Positions 26,111 to 34,451 of a DNA stretch of 64,000 bases are shown here, one piece after another. This stretch comes from Longimicrobium sp. (GTDB lineage Bacteria; Gemmatimonadota; Gemmatimonadetes; Longimicrobiales; Longimicrobiaceae), in assembly GCA_036377595.1 (NCBI GenBank), contig DASUYB010000108.1, positions 124,001 through 188,000 of the forward strand, in the 5' to 3' direction. The stretch's first letter is position 1, and each line of letters begins with the position of its first letter. The translations under genes and the position numbers were made by a program. The notes under the pieces were generated by a model, which was not told the DNA's origin, did not search any database, and saw only the letters and a program-made list of their open reading frames with translations.

Positions 26111-26119
26111 TGCGTGAGA
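26063..26119. repeat. TCTCAC hairpin repeat A4 (left end truncated)
   Basis: AGAGTCAGCAG on the left and CTGCTGACTCTGCGTGAGA on the right; the left arm lacks its outer TCTCACGC. It is joined directly to the kinase fragment. Confidence 0.8.
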
Positions 26120-26186
26120 CTCAGGAGCGCCGGCCTCCACGACGGTGACGGCGATCGCCGCCAAGCGGTTTCGGGATGATGGGGGA

Positions 26187-26208
26187 TTCGTGACGCGACG
26201 GTGACGGC
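26187..26208 (+). promoter_or_regulatory. Predicted Pho box upstream of the TonB-dependent receptor
   Basis: Two half-sites, TTCGTGAC and ACGGTGAC, exactly 11 bp apart, 84 bases before the receptor start. Similar phased half-sites occur before 29312, pstS and the porin. Confidence 0.55.
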
Positions 26209-26291
26209 GCCTTTTCCCGGCCGATGCGAAGGCCGTCTAACCTCAGGGCGTCCGATGGACGATATCGACCCCCGACGAGGTACAGACGAAG

Positions 26292-29063
26292 ATGCCATCC
26301 CGAACGTGGAGGTCCGCCCTCGCGGCGCTGCTCCTCGCGCTCACCCCGCTCGCCGCGGCCGCCCAGGGCACCGGGCAGGTAGCCGGGCGGGTTCTCGATG
26401 CACAGACCGGCCGCGCGCTTCCCGCCGCGCGCGTGGCGGTGCAGGGCACGCAGGCGGCCGCCTCCACCGGCGTGGACGGGCGCTACCTGCTGCGCGGCGT
26501 TCCCGCCGGCGAGCAGGCGCTCGTGGTGACGCTGCTGGGCTACGCGCCCAAGACGGTCACCGGCGTGCGCGTCGCCGCCGGCGGCGCGGCCGGCGTGGAC
26601 GTCACCCTCTCCGCGCAGGGGATCCGGCTGGGCGGGATCACCGCCACGGCCACGCGCGAGCGCGGGAGCGTGAACCGCGCGCTCGACGAGCAGCGGACCG
26701 CCACCGGCGTGGTGAACTCCGTCACCGCCGAGCAGATCGCGCGCTCGCCCGACGGCGACGCGGCGCAGGCGGTGCAGCGCGTGAGCGGCGTGACGGTGCA
26801 GGACGGCCGGTACGTGTTCGTCCGCGGCCTGGGCGAGCGCTACACCACCACCTCGCTGAACGGCGCGCGCATCCCCAGCCCCGAGCCGGAGCGGAAGGTG
26901 GTGCCGCTGGACCTGTTCCCCTCCGGCCTCCTTTCCGCCATCACCACCAGCAAGACCTTCACCCCCGACCAGCCGGGCGACTTCAGCGGCGCGCAGGTGA
27001 ACATCCGCACCCGCGAGGCGCCGCAGCGCCCGTTCGCCACGCTGTCGCTGAGCACCGGCTTCTCCAGCGCGGTGACGGGGAAGCGGCTGCCGTTCGCGCC
27101 GACGGTGGGGCAGGAGTGGCTGGGGTACGCGGGCGCCGATCGCCGTCTCCCCGCCATCCTCCAGTACACGGACCTGGGCGGGAGATTGACGGCGGACGAC
27201 AAGAACCGCCTGATCTCGTCGATGCGCAACGCGTGGAGCCCCACGAACGAGGCGGGGAAGCCGAACGGCTCGGCGTCGCTCTCCTTCGGCGGATCGACCG
27301 ACGTGTTCGGGCGCGAGCTGGGCTTGGTGGCCTCGGGCACCTACTCGCACGTGTACGAGGCGCACCTGGGCGAGGTGCGGGCGACCGCGCAGCCCGACGC
27401 GGACGGGAACGCGGTGGAGGCGTCGCGCTTCACCGGGCGCAGCGCGCAGACCAGCGTGCTCTGGGGCGGGATCGCGAACCTGACGTATCGCCTCGGTAAC
27501 GGCTCGCGCATCGACCTGAGCAACTCGTACAACCGCAGCGCCGACAACGAGGGGCGCAGCGAGGTGGGGAGCACCGAGAACCTGGCGCGCATCCCCCTGC
27601 TGATCGACCGGCTGCGCTTCGTGGAGCGGGCGGTGCGCTCCAACCAGCTGCGCGGCGAGCACCTCCTCTTCGGCCGCGGCACCTTCTCCTGGTCGGTCTC
27701 CAACAGCGCGGTGGACCGGGTGGAGCCGGACCGCTCGGAGATCGTCTACTCGGCCGAGGACGACCCGGCCACGGGAGAGCAGCTGGCGCCGGCGTGGTAC
27801 GGCGGGAGCAACGAGGCCGCCGTGCGCACCTTCGGCGAGTTGCACGAGAAGGCGTGGGAGTGGTCGGGCGACTGGCAGTGGATGCTGGGCCGCGGCGCGC
27901 GCCCGCACCGCATCAAGCTCGGCGGGCTGTACCGCGCGACGGACCGCGACGCCGACAACCGCAGCTTCAGCATCTCCGCGCCGGGGACGCTGGGGCGCGA
28001 GGCGCGCGAGGGAACGCCGGAGGAGATCTTCGACGGGCACCTCACGGCGCCGGGCCAGTCGATCCTCAACATCACCTCGCTCTCCGCCGGCGGCTCGTAC
28101 GACGCGCGCGACCGGCTGAGCGCGGGCTACGGGATGCTGGAGCTCTTCCTCACCCCCTCCGTCCGCCTGGTCGGTGGGGCGCGGGTGGAGCGAAGCGAGG
28201 TGACGGTGAACGCCACGCCGACCTTCGGCGACCCGGTGCGCTCGGAGCCGAGGTACACCGACGTGCTCCCGTCCGTCGCCCTGAACTGGGCGCTGACGGA
28301 CGAGGCGAACCTGCGCCTCAGCTACTCGCGGACGCTGAGCCGCCCCGAGTACCGCGAGATCGCGCCGATCCTGTACCGCAACGTGCTGGGCGACGAGGAG
28401 GTGCGCGGGAACGAGGAGCTGCGGCGGACGCTGATCGACAACTTCGACCTGCGCTGGGAGCTGTACCCGGGGAGCGGCGAGGTGCTGTCGGTGGCGCTCT
28501 TCGCCAAGCGCTTCACCGACCCGATCGAGCGCGTGTACCTGGCCACTTCGGGGACGCCGATCGTGACTTTCGTGAACGCGCGCGGTGCGAGGAACTACGG
28601 GGTGGAGATGGAGGCGCGGCGCGAGCTGGGCTTCGTCGCCCCGTGGCTGGAGCGGATGACCTTCTTCACGAATGCGACGGTGATGAAGAGCCGGATCGAC
28701 ATCGGCACCGACATCTCCAGCCAGACCAACTCGCGCCGGCCGATGGTGGGCCAGTCGCCTTACGTCGTCAACGCCGGGCTGACGTGGACGGGCGGCGACC
28801 GGGGGACGAGCGCCACGCTGCTGTACAACGTGGCCGGCCGCCGCATCGTGAGCGCCGCCGAGCGCCCGCTGCCGGACAGCTACGAGCAGCCGCGGAGCGT
28901 GCTGGACTTCTCGCTGCGCCTGCCGCTGCGCCGCGCGATGGACCTGAAGGTGGACGCCGAGAACCTGCTGGACTCGCCCTTCGAGATCCGCCAGGGCGGC
29001 GTGGTCCGCGAGCGCTACACCACCGGCCGCTCGCTCGGCCTCGGCATCGCCGTCCGCCAGTGA
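26292..29063 (+). CDS. TonB-dependent outer-membrane receptor
   Basis: A 923-aa receptor. Signal peptide 1-24; a carboxypeptidase-regulatory-like beta domain at about 26-110 (GQVAGRVLDAQTGRALP); plug domain at about 120-235 (VNSVTAEQIARSPDGDAAQAV, RYVFVRGLGERY); then a 22-strand-type barrel to the end, LGLGIAVRQ. It imports a large or rare substrate at the cost of TonB energy. The predicted Pho box and the phosphate genes in the same region suggest a phosphorus source such as a phosphoester, but the substrate is not shown by the sequence. The FN3 lipoprotein follows 248 bases later. Confidence 0.9.
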   Translation: MPSRTWRSALAALLLALTPLAAAAQGTGQVAGRVLDAQTGRALPAARVAVQGTQAAASTGVDGRYLLRGVPAGEQALVVTLLGYAPKTVTGVRVAAGGAAGVDVTLSAQGIRLGGITATATRERGSVNRALDEQRTATGVVNSVTAEQIARSPDGDAAQAVQRVSGVTVQDGRYVFVRGLGERYTTTSLNGARIPSPEPERKVVPLDLFPSGLLSAITTSKTFTPDQPGDFSGAQVNIRTREAPQRPFATLSLSTGFSSAVTGKRLPFAPTVGQEWLGYAGADRRLPAILQYTDLGGRLTADDKNRLISSMRNAWSPTNEAGKPNGSASLSFGGSTDVFGRELGLVASGTYSHVYEAHLGEVRATAQPDADGNAVEASRFTGRSAQTSVLWGGIANLTYRLGNGSRIDLSNSYNRSADNEGRSEVGSTENLARIPLLIDRLRFVERAVRSNQLRGEHLLFGRGTFSWSVSNSAVDRVEPDRSEIVYSAEDDPATGEQLAPAWYGGSNEAAVRTFGELHEKAWEWSGDWQWMLGRGARPHRIKLGGLYRATDRDADNRSFSISAPGTLGREAREGTPEEIFDGHLTAPGQSILNITSLSAGGSYDARDRLSAGYGMLELFLTPSVRLVGGARVERSEVTVNATPTFGDPVRSEPRYTDVLPSVALNWALTDEANLRLSYSRTLSRPEYREIAPILYRNVLGDEEVRGNEELRRTLIDNFDLRWELYPGSGEVLSVALFAKRFTDPIERVYLATSGTPIVTFVNARGARNYGVEMEARRELGFVAPWLERMTFFTNATVMKSRIDIGTDISSQTNSRRPMVGQSPYVVNAGLTWTGGDRGTSATLLYNVAGRRIVSAAERPLPDSYEQPRSVLDFSLRLPLRRAMDLKVDAENLLDSPFEIRQGGVVRERYTTGRSLGLGIAVRQ

Positions 29064-29075
29064 TGTAACTGAAGG

Positions 29076-29150
29076 TCTCACGCAGAGGGCGCAGAGGACG
29101 CAGAGGACCACGATTCAGTTCTCTGCGTCCTCTGCGCCCTCTGCGTGAGA
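29076..29150. repeat. TCTCAC hairpin repeat A5
   Basis: TCTCACGCAGAGGGCGCAGA on the left with its complement TCTGCGCCCTCTGCGTGAGA on the right, placed 12 bases after the receptor stop. Confidence 0.9.
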
Positions 29151-29173
29151 AATCAGGATCGCCGGTATCCGCG

Positions 29174-29215
29174 AAGGTGACGGAGGGATGGGAGAGACGT
29201 GACCGAATCGCGACA
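29174..29215 (+). promoter_or_regulatory. Predicted Pho box upstream of the FN3 lipoprotein
   Basis: GGTGAC at 29176, CGTGAC at 29198 (22 bp later) and CGCGAC at 29209 (11 bp later). Same phasing rule as at pstS. Confidence 0.45.
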
Positions 29216-29253
29216 CGGATCGGGCGGCGCGGATACAGGGAGGGACGAGAATA

Positions 29254-29283
29254 CGGCGGCGCACGGAGCGCCGCCGTTTTCTC
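29254..29283 (+). terminator. Hairpin terminator inside the lipoprotein leader
   Basis: CGGCGGCGC pairs with GCGCCGCCG around ACGGA, followed by TTTTCTCC. It lies after the predicted Pho box and 28 bases before the lipoprotein ATG. Confidence 0.7.
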
Positions 29284-29311
29284 CATCTCCCAACCTGTTC
29301 CAGGTGAAGCG

Positions 29312-30976
29312 ATGATCCAGCTTTCCCGCAGGATGTTCGGCGCGTGCATGGCCCTGGCGGCCGCCGCCCTGTCTGCCTGCGACTCGGGCACCGGCAGCAG
29401 CGACGACCTGTTCGCGCCCACCGGGCTGGCCGTGACCGCCAGCAGCTCGACCTCCGTCACCGTGACCTTCAACGCCGTCCCCGGCGCCACCGGCTACGAG
29501 GTGCAGCGCGCCGCCGGCACCTCCACCGACTTCACCACCGTTGGCACCGTAACCACCTCGCCCTTCAGCGACACCGGGCTGGAGCCGTCGTCCACCTACA
29601 GCTATCGCGTCGCGGCCGTCCGCGGGGGCGAGAAGAGCGACTTCACCGCCGCGCAGCAGGTGACGCTGCTGAACCGCCCGGTGGTGACCATCTCCACCGA
29701 CATCACCAGCAACCGCCGCTTCGACAGCGACAGCGTGTACGTCCTGGGCGCCTTCGTCCACGTCGCGAACGGGGCGACGCTCACCATCGAGGAGGGGACG
29801 CGCATCGAGGGGCTGCCCAACTCGGCGCTCTTCATCCTCCGCGGGGCCAAGATCCTGGCCATCGGCACCGCGCAGAAGCCGATCGTCTTCACCTCCAACC
29901 GCCCCGCCGGCCAGCGCCAGCCGGGCGACTGGGGCGGGCTGATCATCGTGGGCAACGGCGTCATCAACCGCGCCGACCCCATCCTGCTCGAGGGCTCCAA
30001 CACCGGCGGCACCAACTACGCCGTAACCTACTCGGGCGGCGGCAACAACGCTGATGACAGCGGCGAGCTGCGCTACGTGCGCGTGGAGTTCGCGGGCTTT
30101 GGCCCGGCGCCCGACCAGGAGCTGAACTCGTTCACCTTCGCGGCGGTCGGTTCGGGGACGCGGCTCAGCTTCCTGCAGTCGATGGCCGGGCTGGACGACA
30201 GCTACGAGTGGTTCGGCGGCGCGGTCGACGCGAAGTACCTCGTCTCGTACGAGAGCGGCGACGACCACTTCGACGCGAGCGAGGGCTTCTCGGGGCGCAA
30301 CCAGTTCCTGATCGCCTACCAGGACACCATCATCCCACCGCGCAACGGGGCGGGGAACACGTCGAGCGACCCGCAGGGGATCGAGAACGACGGCTGCAAC
30401 GGCGCCAACTGCGTCAACGGCTTCGCCTCGCAGCCGTACACGGTGCCGATCTTCGCCAACTTCACCCTGGTGGGGCTGCGCAACACGCCGGTCAGCATCC
30501 CGGCGGCGGGCGGGCGCGGGATGGTGCTGCGGCGCGGCACCGGCGGCTACTACGTGAACGGGATCGTCGCCCGCTGGCCGGTGGCCATCTCCATCCGCGA
30601 CGCGGCGACGAACGATCACCTCACCGCGGGCGACCTGCAGCTGAAGAACATCCTCTCCGTCGAGAACGCCACGCTCTTCGAGGCCGGCGCCGACCGCTAC
30701 TCGGTGGACCAGGCGGCCAACGGCATCGAGACCTCGGCGGCGACGACGTCGAGCCTGTTCACCGCGTTGCCGGCCCCGACCGCGGCGCACACGGTGGCCT
30801 CGTTCGACTGGACGCCGGCCGCGGGCTCACCGGCGCTCACCGGCGGCCTCGCGACGTTCACCGGCGGCCTCGCCACGAAGGCGGGCACGGTGGTGATGGG
30901 CACTGCCTTCCGCGGCGCGGTCGATCCTGCCGGCGCCAAGTGGTGGCAGGGCTGGACGACCTACGCTCGCAACTGA
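29312..30976 (+). CDS. FN3-domain surface lipoprotein, partner of the TonB receptor
   Basis: A 554-aa protein with a lipoprotein signal (LSAC, Cys about 23). A fibronectin type III domain follows (residues 35-120: PTGLAVTASSSTSVTVTF, YSYRVAAVRGG). The larger C-terminal part is a beta-solenoid-like region with WGGLIIVGNG, AYQDTI and IENDGCNGANC, the last two Cys possibly forming a disulfide. Such lipoproteins are often paired with TonB receptors in this phylum and probably help capture the substrate outside. The start ATG 29312 has GAAGCG before it; the frame open to 29177 runs through the predicted box and terminator. Confidence 0.7.
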   Translation: MIQLSRRMFGACMALAAAALSACDSGTGSSDDLFAPTGLAVTASSSTSVTVTFNAVPGATGYEVQRAAGTSTDFTTVGTVTTSPFSDTGLEPSSTYSYRVAAVRGGEKSDFTAAQQVTLLNRPVVTISTDITSNRRFDSDSVYVLGAFVHVANGATLTIEEGTRIEGLPNSALFILRGAKILAIGTAQKPIVFTSNRPAGQRQPGDWGGLIIVGNGVINRADPILLEGSNTGGTNYAVTYSGGGNNADDSGELRYVRVEFAGFGPAPDQELNSFTFAAVGSGTRLSFLQSMAGLDDSYEWFGGAVDAKYLVSYESGDDHFDASEGFSGRNQFLIAYQDTIIPPRNGAGNTSSDPQGIENDGCNGANCVNGFASQPYTVPIFANFTLVGLRNTPVSIPAAGGRGMVLRRGTGGYYVNGIVARWPVAISIRDAATNDHLTAGDLQLKNILSVENATLFEAGADRYSVDQAANGIETSAATTSSLFTALPAPTAAHTVASFDWTPAAGSPALTGGLATFTGGLATKAGTVVMGTAFRGAVDPAGAKWWQGWTTYARN

Positions 30977-30987
30977 CAACAGAAAGG

Positions 30988-31060
30988 TCTCACGCAGAGC
31001 AGCAGAGGTAGCAGAGGAACTGCGGTTGGTTCTCTGCTCCCTCTGCTGCTCTGCGTGAGA
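30988..31060. repeat. TCTCAC hairpin repeat A6
   Basis: TCTCACGCAGAGCAGCAGAG on the left and CTCTGCTGCTCTGCGTGAGA on the right; it begins 11 bases after the lipoprotein stop. Confidence 0.9.
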
Positions 31061-31069
31061 AAAACAGGG

Positions 31070-31696
31070 ATGACGATGTCGAGACGATCCGTGATTCCAG
31101 CACTTCTCCTCATCCTTCCGCTCGTCGGATGCCGGGGGAATGATGGTGAAGCGCACGCCGCCACGCCGCCCGTCGCCGCCGCGCCGGTGCCGGGGACGCA
31201 CGTGGACAGCATCCTGCCGCCGGAGGAGGAGATGCGGCGCTTCCGCGAGGGCCTGCCCGAGCCAGCGGCGCTGGAGGGCGGCGAACGCTCGCGCGAGGCG
31301 CTGGTGCGCGCGTTCGTCCGCGCGGTGGAGCGGGCGGACACGGCGGCGGTGCGGCGGATGATCCTGTCGCGCGCCGAGTTCGCGTACCTGTACTACCCGT
31401 CGGCCGGCTACGACCGTCTCCCGCGGCGGATGTCGCCCGACCTGCTCTGGTTCCTGACGATGCAGGAGAGCGAGAAGGGGATCGGGCGGCTGTTCGAGCG
31501 GCGCGGCGGCACGCGGCTGGGCTACGTCTCCTCGCGCTGCTATCCGCGCCCGCGCGTCGAGGGCCGCAACCGCCTGTGGGACCGCTGCCGCGTCACCCTG
31601 CGGACCGTGGACGGGGCGAAGACGGAGCGCCTGTTCAGCACCATCATCGAGCGCGACGGCCGGTTCAAGTTCGTGTCGTACAAGAACGAGTACTGA
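31070..31696 (+). CDS. Hypothetical lipoprotein
   Basis: A 208-aa protein with a lipoprotein signal (LPLVGC). The mature part has an Ala/Pro linker and then an alpha-beta domain resembling a SnoaL/NTF2-like cone (ALVRAFVRAVERADTAAVRRM, then RLFSTIIERDGRFKFVSYKNEY at the end). Function unknown. ATG 31076 is an equally good start. It follows repeat A6. Confidence 0.6.
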   Translation: MTMSRRSVIPALLLILPLVGCRGNDGEAHAATPPVAAAPVPGTHVDSILPPEEEMRRFREGLPEPAALEGGERSREALVRAFVRAVERADTAAVRRMILSRAEFAYLYYPSAGYDRLPRRMSPDLLWFLTMQESEKGIGRLFERRGGTRLGYVSSRCYPRPRVEGRNRLWDRCRVTLRTVDGAKTERLFSTIIERDGRFKFVSYKNEY

Positions 31697-31856
31697 CGGC
31701 CCCTCATCCCCCCGACCCCCTTCTCCCAAACTGCGGGAGAAGGGGGAGCACGAACGGCAGGGGAGATACTAAACCGTTACAGGGTCGGCGTTTGGGCGTG
31801 AAGCGGCGGGGCGAGCTTTCGGTCGGATGATCTACGACGAACGAGAGGAGGCCTCG

Positions 31857-32222
31857 ATGCTCGACCTGATCGACATGCTGGTGGACGACGACGAGATCCC
31901 GGCGGTGCCGCTGCCGGAGGTGGTGGACACGCCGGCGGTGGTGCTGGCGGGGATGCTGGCCGGCGGCACGCGGCCGCTGGTGCTCGACGCGTCGCGCGCG
32001 CGGGAGATCCATCCCACCGCGGCGCCGCTGCTGGCCTCGCTCCTCCGCGCCAAGCGCGACGCCGGCGTCGAGGTGCGCATCGCCCACGCGTCCGCCGCGC
32101 TGCGCCGCCGCTGGGCCCGCCACGCGCTCGCCGCCTACTTCGCCGACGAGGCGCAGGGCCCCGAATCCATCTTCACCTGCCCCGACCGCGACGAGCTGGG
32201 CTTCTCGCCGAGCCCGAGGTGA
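31857..32222 (+). CDS. STAS-like domain protein
   Basis: A 121-aa soluble protein. AGMLAGGTRPLVLDASRAREIHPT, ASLLRAKRDAGVEVRIAHASAALRRRW resemble the beta-alpha core of STAS/anti-sigma-factor-antagonist proteins; the Ser normally phosphorylated is present in LDASRAREI. It may be a regulator, but no partner kinase is nearby. ATG 31857 follows GAGGAGG; an earlier in-frame ATG (31827) lacks a site. Confidence 0.5.
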   Translation: MLDLIDMLVDDDEIPAVPLPEVVDTPAVVLAGMLAGGTRPLVLDASRAREIHPTAAPLLASLLRAKRDAGVEVRIAHASAALRRRWARHALAAYFADEAQGPESIFTCPDRDELGFSPSPR

Positions 32223-32257
32223 GGGTGCGCTTCGCGGAATATCGTGTGGACGAGGCT

Positions 32258-32327
32258 ATAGATCCTTCGGCCTGCAAGCTGTTGCGCAGACGCTGATTAC
32301 GGTCTGGCCGGCCTCAGGATGACGTCG
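32258..32327. repeat. CATCCTGAGG repeat B3 (inverted copy)
   Basis: ATAGATCCTTCGGCCTGCA at the left and GGCCTCAGGATGACGTC at the right: the reverse complement of B1, with nearly identical inner sequence. Confidence 0.85.
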
Positions 32328-32372
32328 GCGGGGTCATGGCGTGAAGAGCGGATGCTTCGTCGGCGGTGATGC

Positions 32373-32437
32373 AGTCCGCGAAGGCGGACTTCTCGAAGTT
32401 CCAGCCCCGGGTTTCAACCCGGGGCGAGGGGGGATGA
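32373..32437. repeat. GTCCGCGAAGGCGGAC element D1 with GC hairpin
   Basis: AGTCCGCGAAGGCGGACTTC is shared with the elements at 38621 and 48178. It is followed by a small hairpin, CCCCGGGTTTCAACCCGGGG. Confidence 0.7.
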
Positions 32438-32449
32438 TCGACAACGAAG

Positions 32450-32480
32450 CCGCCGCGCCCGGATCGGTCGCGGCGGCTGT
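32450..32480 (-). terminator. Terminator of the PiT operon
   Basis: On the minus strand AGCCGCCGCG pairs with CGCGGCGGCT, then TCGTTGTC. It lies 24 bases beyond the PiT stop. Confidence 0.6.
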
Positions 32481-32503
32481 CTTTCCGCACTCAGCACTTC
32501 GGT

Positions 32504-33538
32504 CTACGGCGCCACGAGATTCCCCAGCACGAAGTAGAAGAGCGACGCCATCACGAACGCCGCGGGGATGGTGAGGATCCACGCCCACACGATCCGCCCG
32601 GCCACGCCCCAGCGCACCGCCGACCAGCGCCGCGTCGCGCCGACGCCCACGATCGAGCCGGTGATGGTGTGCGTCGTCGACACGGGGATGCCGAACTTCG
32701 TGGCCAGCAGGATCGACAGCGCGCCGCCCGTCTCCGCGCAGAAGCCGCCCACGGGGCGCAGGCGCGTGATGCGGCTGCCCATGGTGTGCACGATCCGCCA
32801 TCCCCCGAACAGCGTGCCCAGCGCGATCATGGTGTAGGCGATCAGCTCCACCCACAGCGGCACGTGGTCGGCGTTGGGAAGGTAGAGGTGCGACAGCCAT
32901 CCCGTCTGCGCCTTGAACACCTCCTGGCTGGCCACCAGCAGGCCCACGATGATCCCCATCGTCTTCTGCGCGTCGTTGCCGCCGTGCGACAGCGAGAAGA
33001 GCGCCGAGCTGGCCAGCTGCGCCACGCGGAACACGCGGTCAACGCGCGACGGCGAGGTGCGCTGGAAGATCCAGTACACCGCCACCATCAGCGAGAACCC
33101 CAGGATCATCCCGATGATGGGGGAGAGGAAGATGAAGAGGATCGTCTTCGTCCACCCGCTCCACAGGATCGAGGCCCACCCCGCCTTGGCCACGGCCGCG
33201 CCCGCGTAGCCGCCCAGCAGCGCGTGCGAGGAGCTGCTGGGGAGCCCGAACCACCAGGTGATCAGGTTCCAGGCGATGGCGCCCAGCAGCCCGCCCAGGA
33301 TCACGCTGGGGGTGACGACGTCCACGTCGATCATCCCCTTGCCCACCGTCTTGGCGACGGCGGTGCCCACCACGAACAGCGCGGCGAAGTTGAAGGTGGC
33401 CGCCCACAGCACCGCCTTGAACGGCGACAGCACGCGCGTGCCGACGACGGTGGCGATGGAGTTGGCCGAATCGTGGAACCCGTTCACGAAGTCGAACAGG
33501 AACGCCACCACGATGATGACGACGATGTAGGTGACCAC
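32504..33538 (-). CDS. PiT-family inorganic phosphate transporter
   Basis: A 344-aa membrane protein of the PiT (PHO4) family with about ten helices. The duplicated signatures are FVNGFHDSANSIATVVGTRVL near the N-terminus (two adjoining pieces) and ALFSLSHGGNDAQKTMGII in the middle; PSSSSHALLGGYAGA and PVSTTHTITGSI are the matching helix motifs. It carries out low-affinity, ion-coupled phosphate uptake. It follows the DUF47 gene by 9 bases, the usual Pit/PhoU-like pair, transcribed leftward, divergent from pstS. Confidence 0.93.
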   Translation of the reverse strand: MVTYIVVIIVVAFLFDFVNGFHDSANSIATVVGTRVLSPFKAVLWAATFNFAALFVVGTAVAKTVGKGMIDVDVVTPSVILGGLLGAIAWNLITWWFGLPSSSSHALLGGYAGAAVAKAGWASILWSGWTKTILFIFLSPIIGMILGFSLMVAVYWIFQRTSPSRVDRVFRVAQLASSALFSLSHGGNDAQKTMGIIVGLLVASQEVFKAQTGWLSHLYLPNADHVPLWVELIAYTMIALGTLFGGWRIVHTMGSRITRLRPVGGFCAETGGALSILLATKFGIPVSTTHTITGSIVGVGATRRWSAVRWGVAGRIVWAWILTIPAAFVMASLFYFVLGNLVAP

Positions 33539-33547
33539 GGGCAGGCC

Positions 33548-34159
33548 CTAGGAGTTCTTGAGCGCGATGGACTCGACCACGTTCCACACGTCGTCGCACA
33601 GGTCCACCGCGTCCTCGAGCTTGTCGAACAGCTCCTTCCACTTGATCACTTCCAGCGCGTCGGCCCCGTCGTCGAAGAGCGAGCCCACCGCGGCGTGGTA
33701 GATGGAGTCGCCCTCCTCCTCGAGCTTCTTCAGCTCGCCGGTGCGCTGCAGGATGAGCTTGGGCTTCTTGAGGTTCTGCACCGAGTCGGCCAGGGTCTGC
33801 GCGCCGCGGCGCAGCACGTTGGCCAGCTGCGCGGCCTGCGGGCGGAACTCGCGCAGGCGGAACATCTGCGCGCGCCGCGCCACGCCGTCGACCACGTCGA
33901 TCACGTCGTCGAGGCGGCTGGCCAGCAGGTGGATGTCTTCGCGGTCGATCGGCGTGACGAAGCTCTTGTCGATGCGCACGATCAGGTCGTGCGTCAGCAC
34001 GTCGGCCTCGTGCTCCAGGTCCTTGATCTTCTGGACCATCTCCTGGAGACGCCCCGGGTCGGCGAAGAGCTGCTCGAGCAGCTCCGTCGCCGAGGCGAGC
34101 TTCTGCGCGAGCTCCCCGAACATGGGGAAGAACTGCTCGTCGCGCGGGATCAGGCGCAC
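33548..34159 (-). CDS. DUF47/PhoU-like regulator of the PiT transporter
   Basis: A 203-aa all-helical protein of the DUF47 (TIGR00153) family: FGELAQKLASATELLEQLF, IKDLEHEADVLTHDLIVRI, IDREDIHLLASRLDDVIDVV, all metal-binding E/D..H or DD patterns of PhoU-type bundles. It regulates PiT transporters. The GTG start at 34159 follows GGAGGATGGGACC; the frame open to 34612 has no homology. Confidence 0.88.
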   Translation of the reverse strand: MRLIPRDEQFFPMFGELAQKLASATELLEQLFADPGRLQEMVQKIKDLEHEADVLTHDLIVRIDKSFVTPIDREDIHLLASRLDDVIDVVDGVARRAQMFRLREFRPQAAQLANVLRRGAQTLADSVQNLKKPKLILQRTGELKKLEEEGDSIYHAAVGSLFDDGADALEVIKWKELFDKLEDAVDLCDDVWNVVESIALKNS

Positions 34160-34319
34160 GGTCCCATCCTCCGTGTGGAGTGCATCATTGTAACGGCGCC
34201 GCGCCGGTGCCTCCGCGCCACGCGAAGCATCCGCCGGGCCGTGTAACAGCGTGTTGCCGCTTTCAAAGCGCGCCAAACCTACGTTCGATGCGTGTCGCCG
34301 GAAAGAGCACGCCTTGGCC

Positions 34320-34380
34320 GGTGACGCGGATTTCGAGGGTTCGTTACGCAACCGTGACACGCCGCGGATTCGTGCGTGAC
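34320..34380 (+). promoter_or_regulatory. Predicted Pho box upstream of pstS
   Basis: Half-sites GGTGAC (34320), CGTTAC (34342), CGTGAC (34353) and CGTGAC (34375): spacings 22, 11 and 22 bp, all on the same DNA face. 72 bases before the pstS start. Confidence 0.65.
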
Positions 34381-34451
34381 CGCGGGCCGGCAGCTTCAGG
34401 TCGTCCCGAAGCGAGACCGCGACCCGAACGACGAACCGACGAGACGAACCG

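Noticed and set aside
26121-29111. A 996-codon minus-strand open frame
   Set aside because: It is the antisense of the TonB-dependent receptor, which has a signal peptide, plug and barrel. The antisense translation has no recognisable feature.
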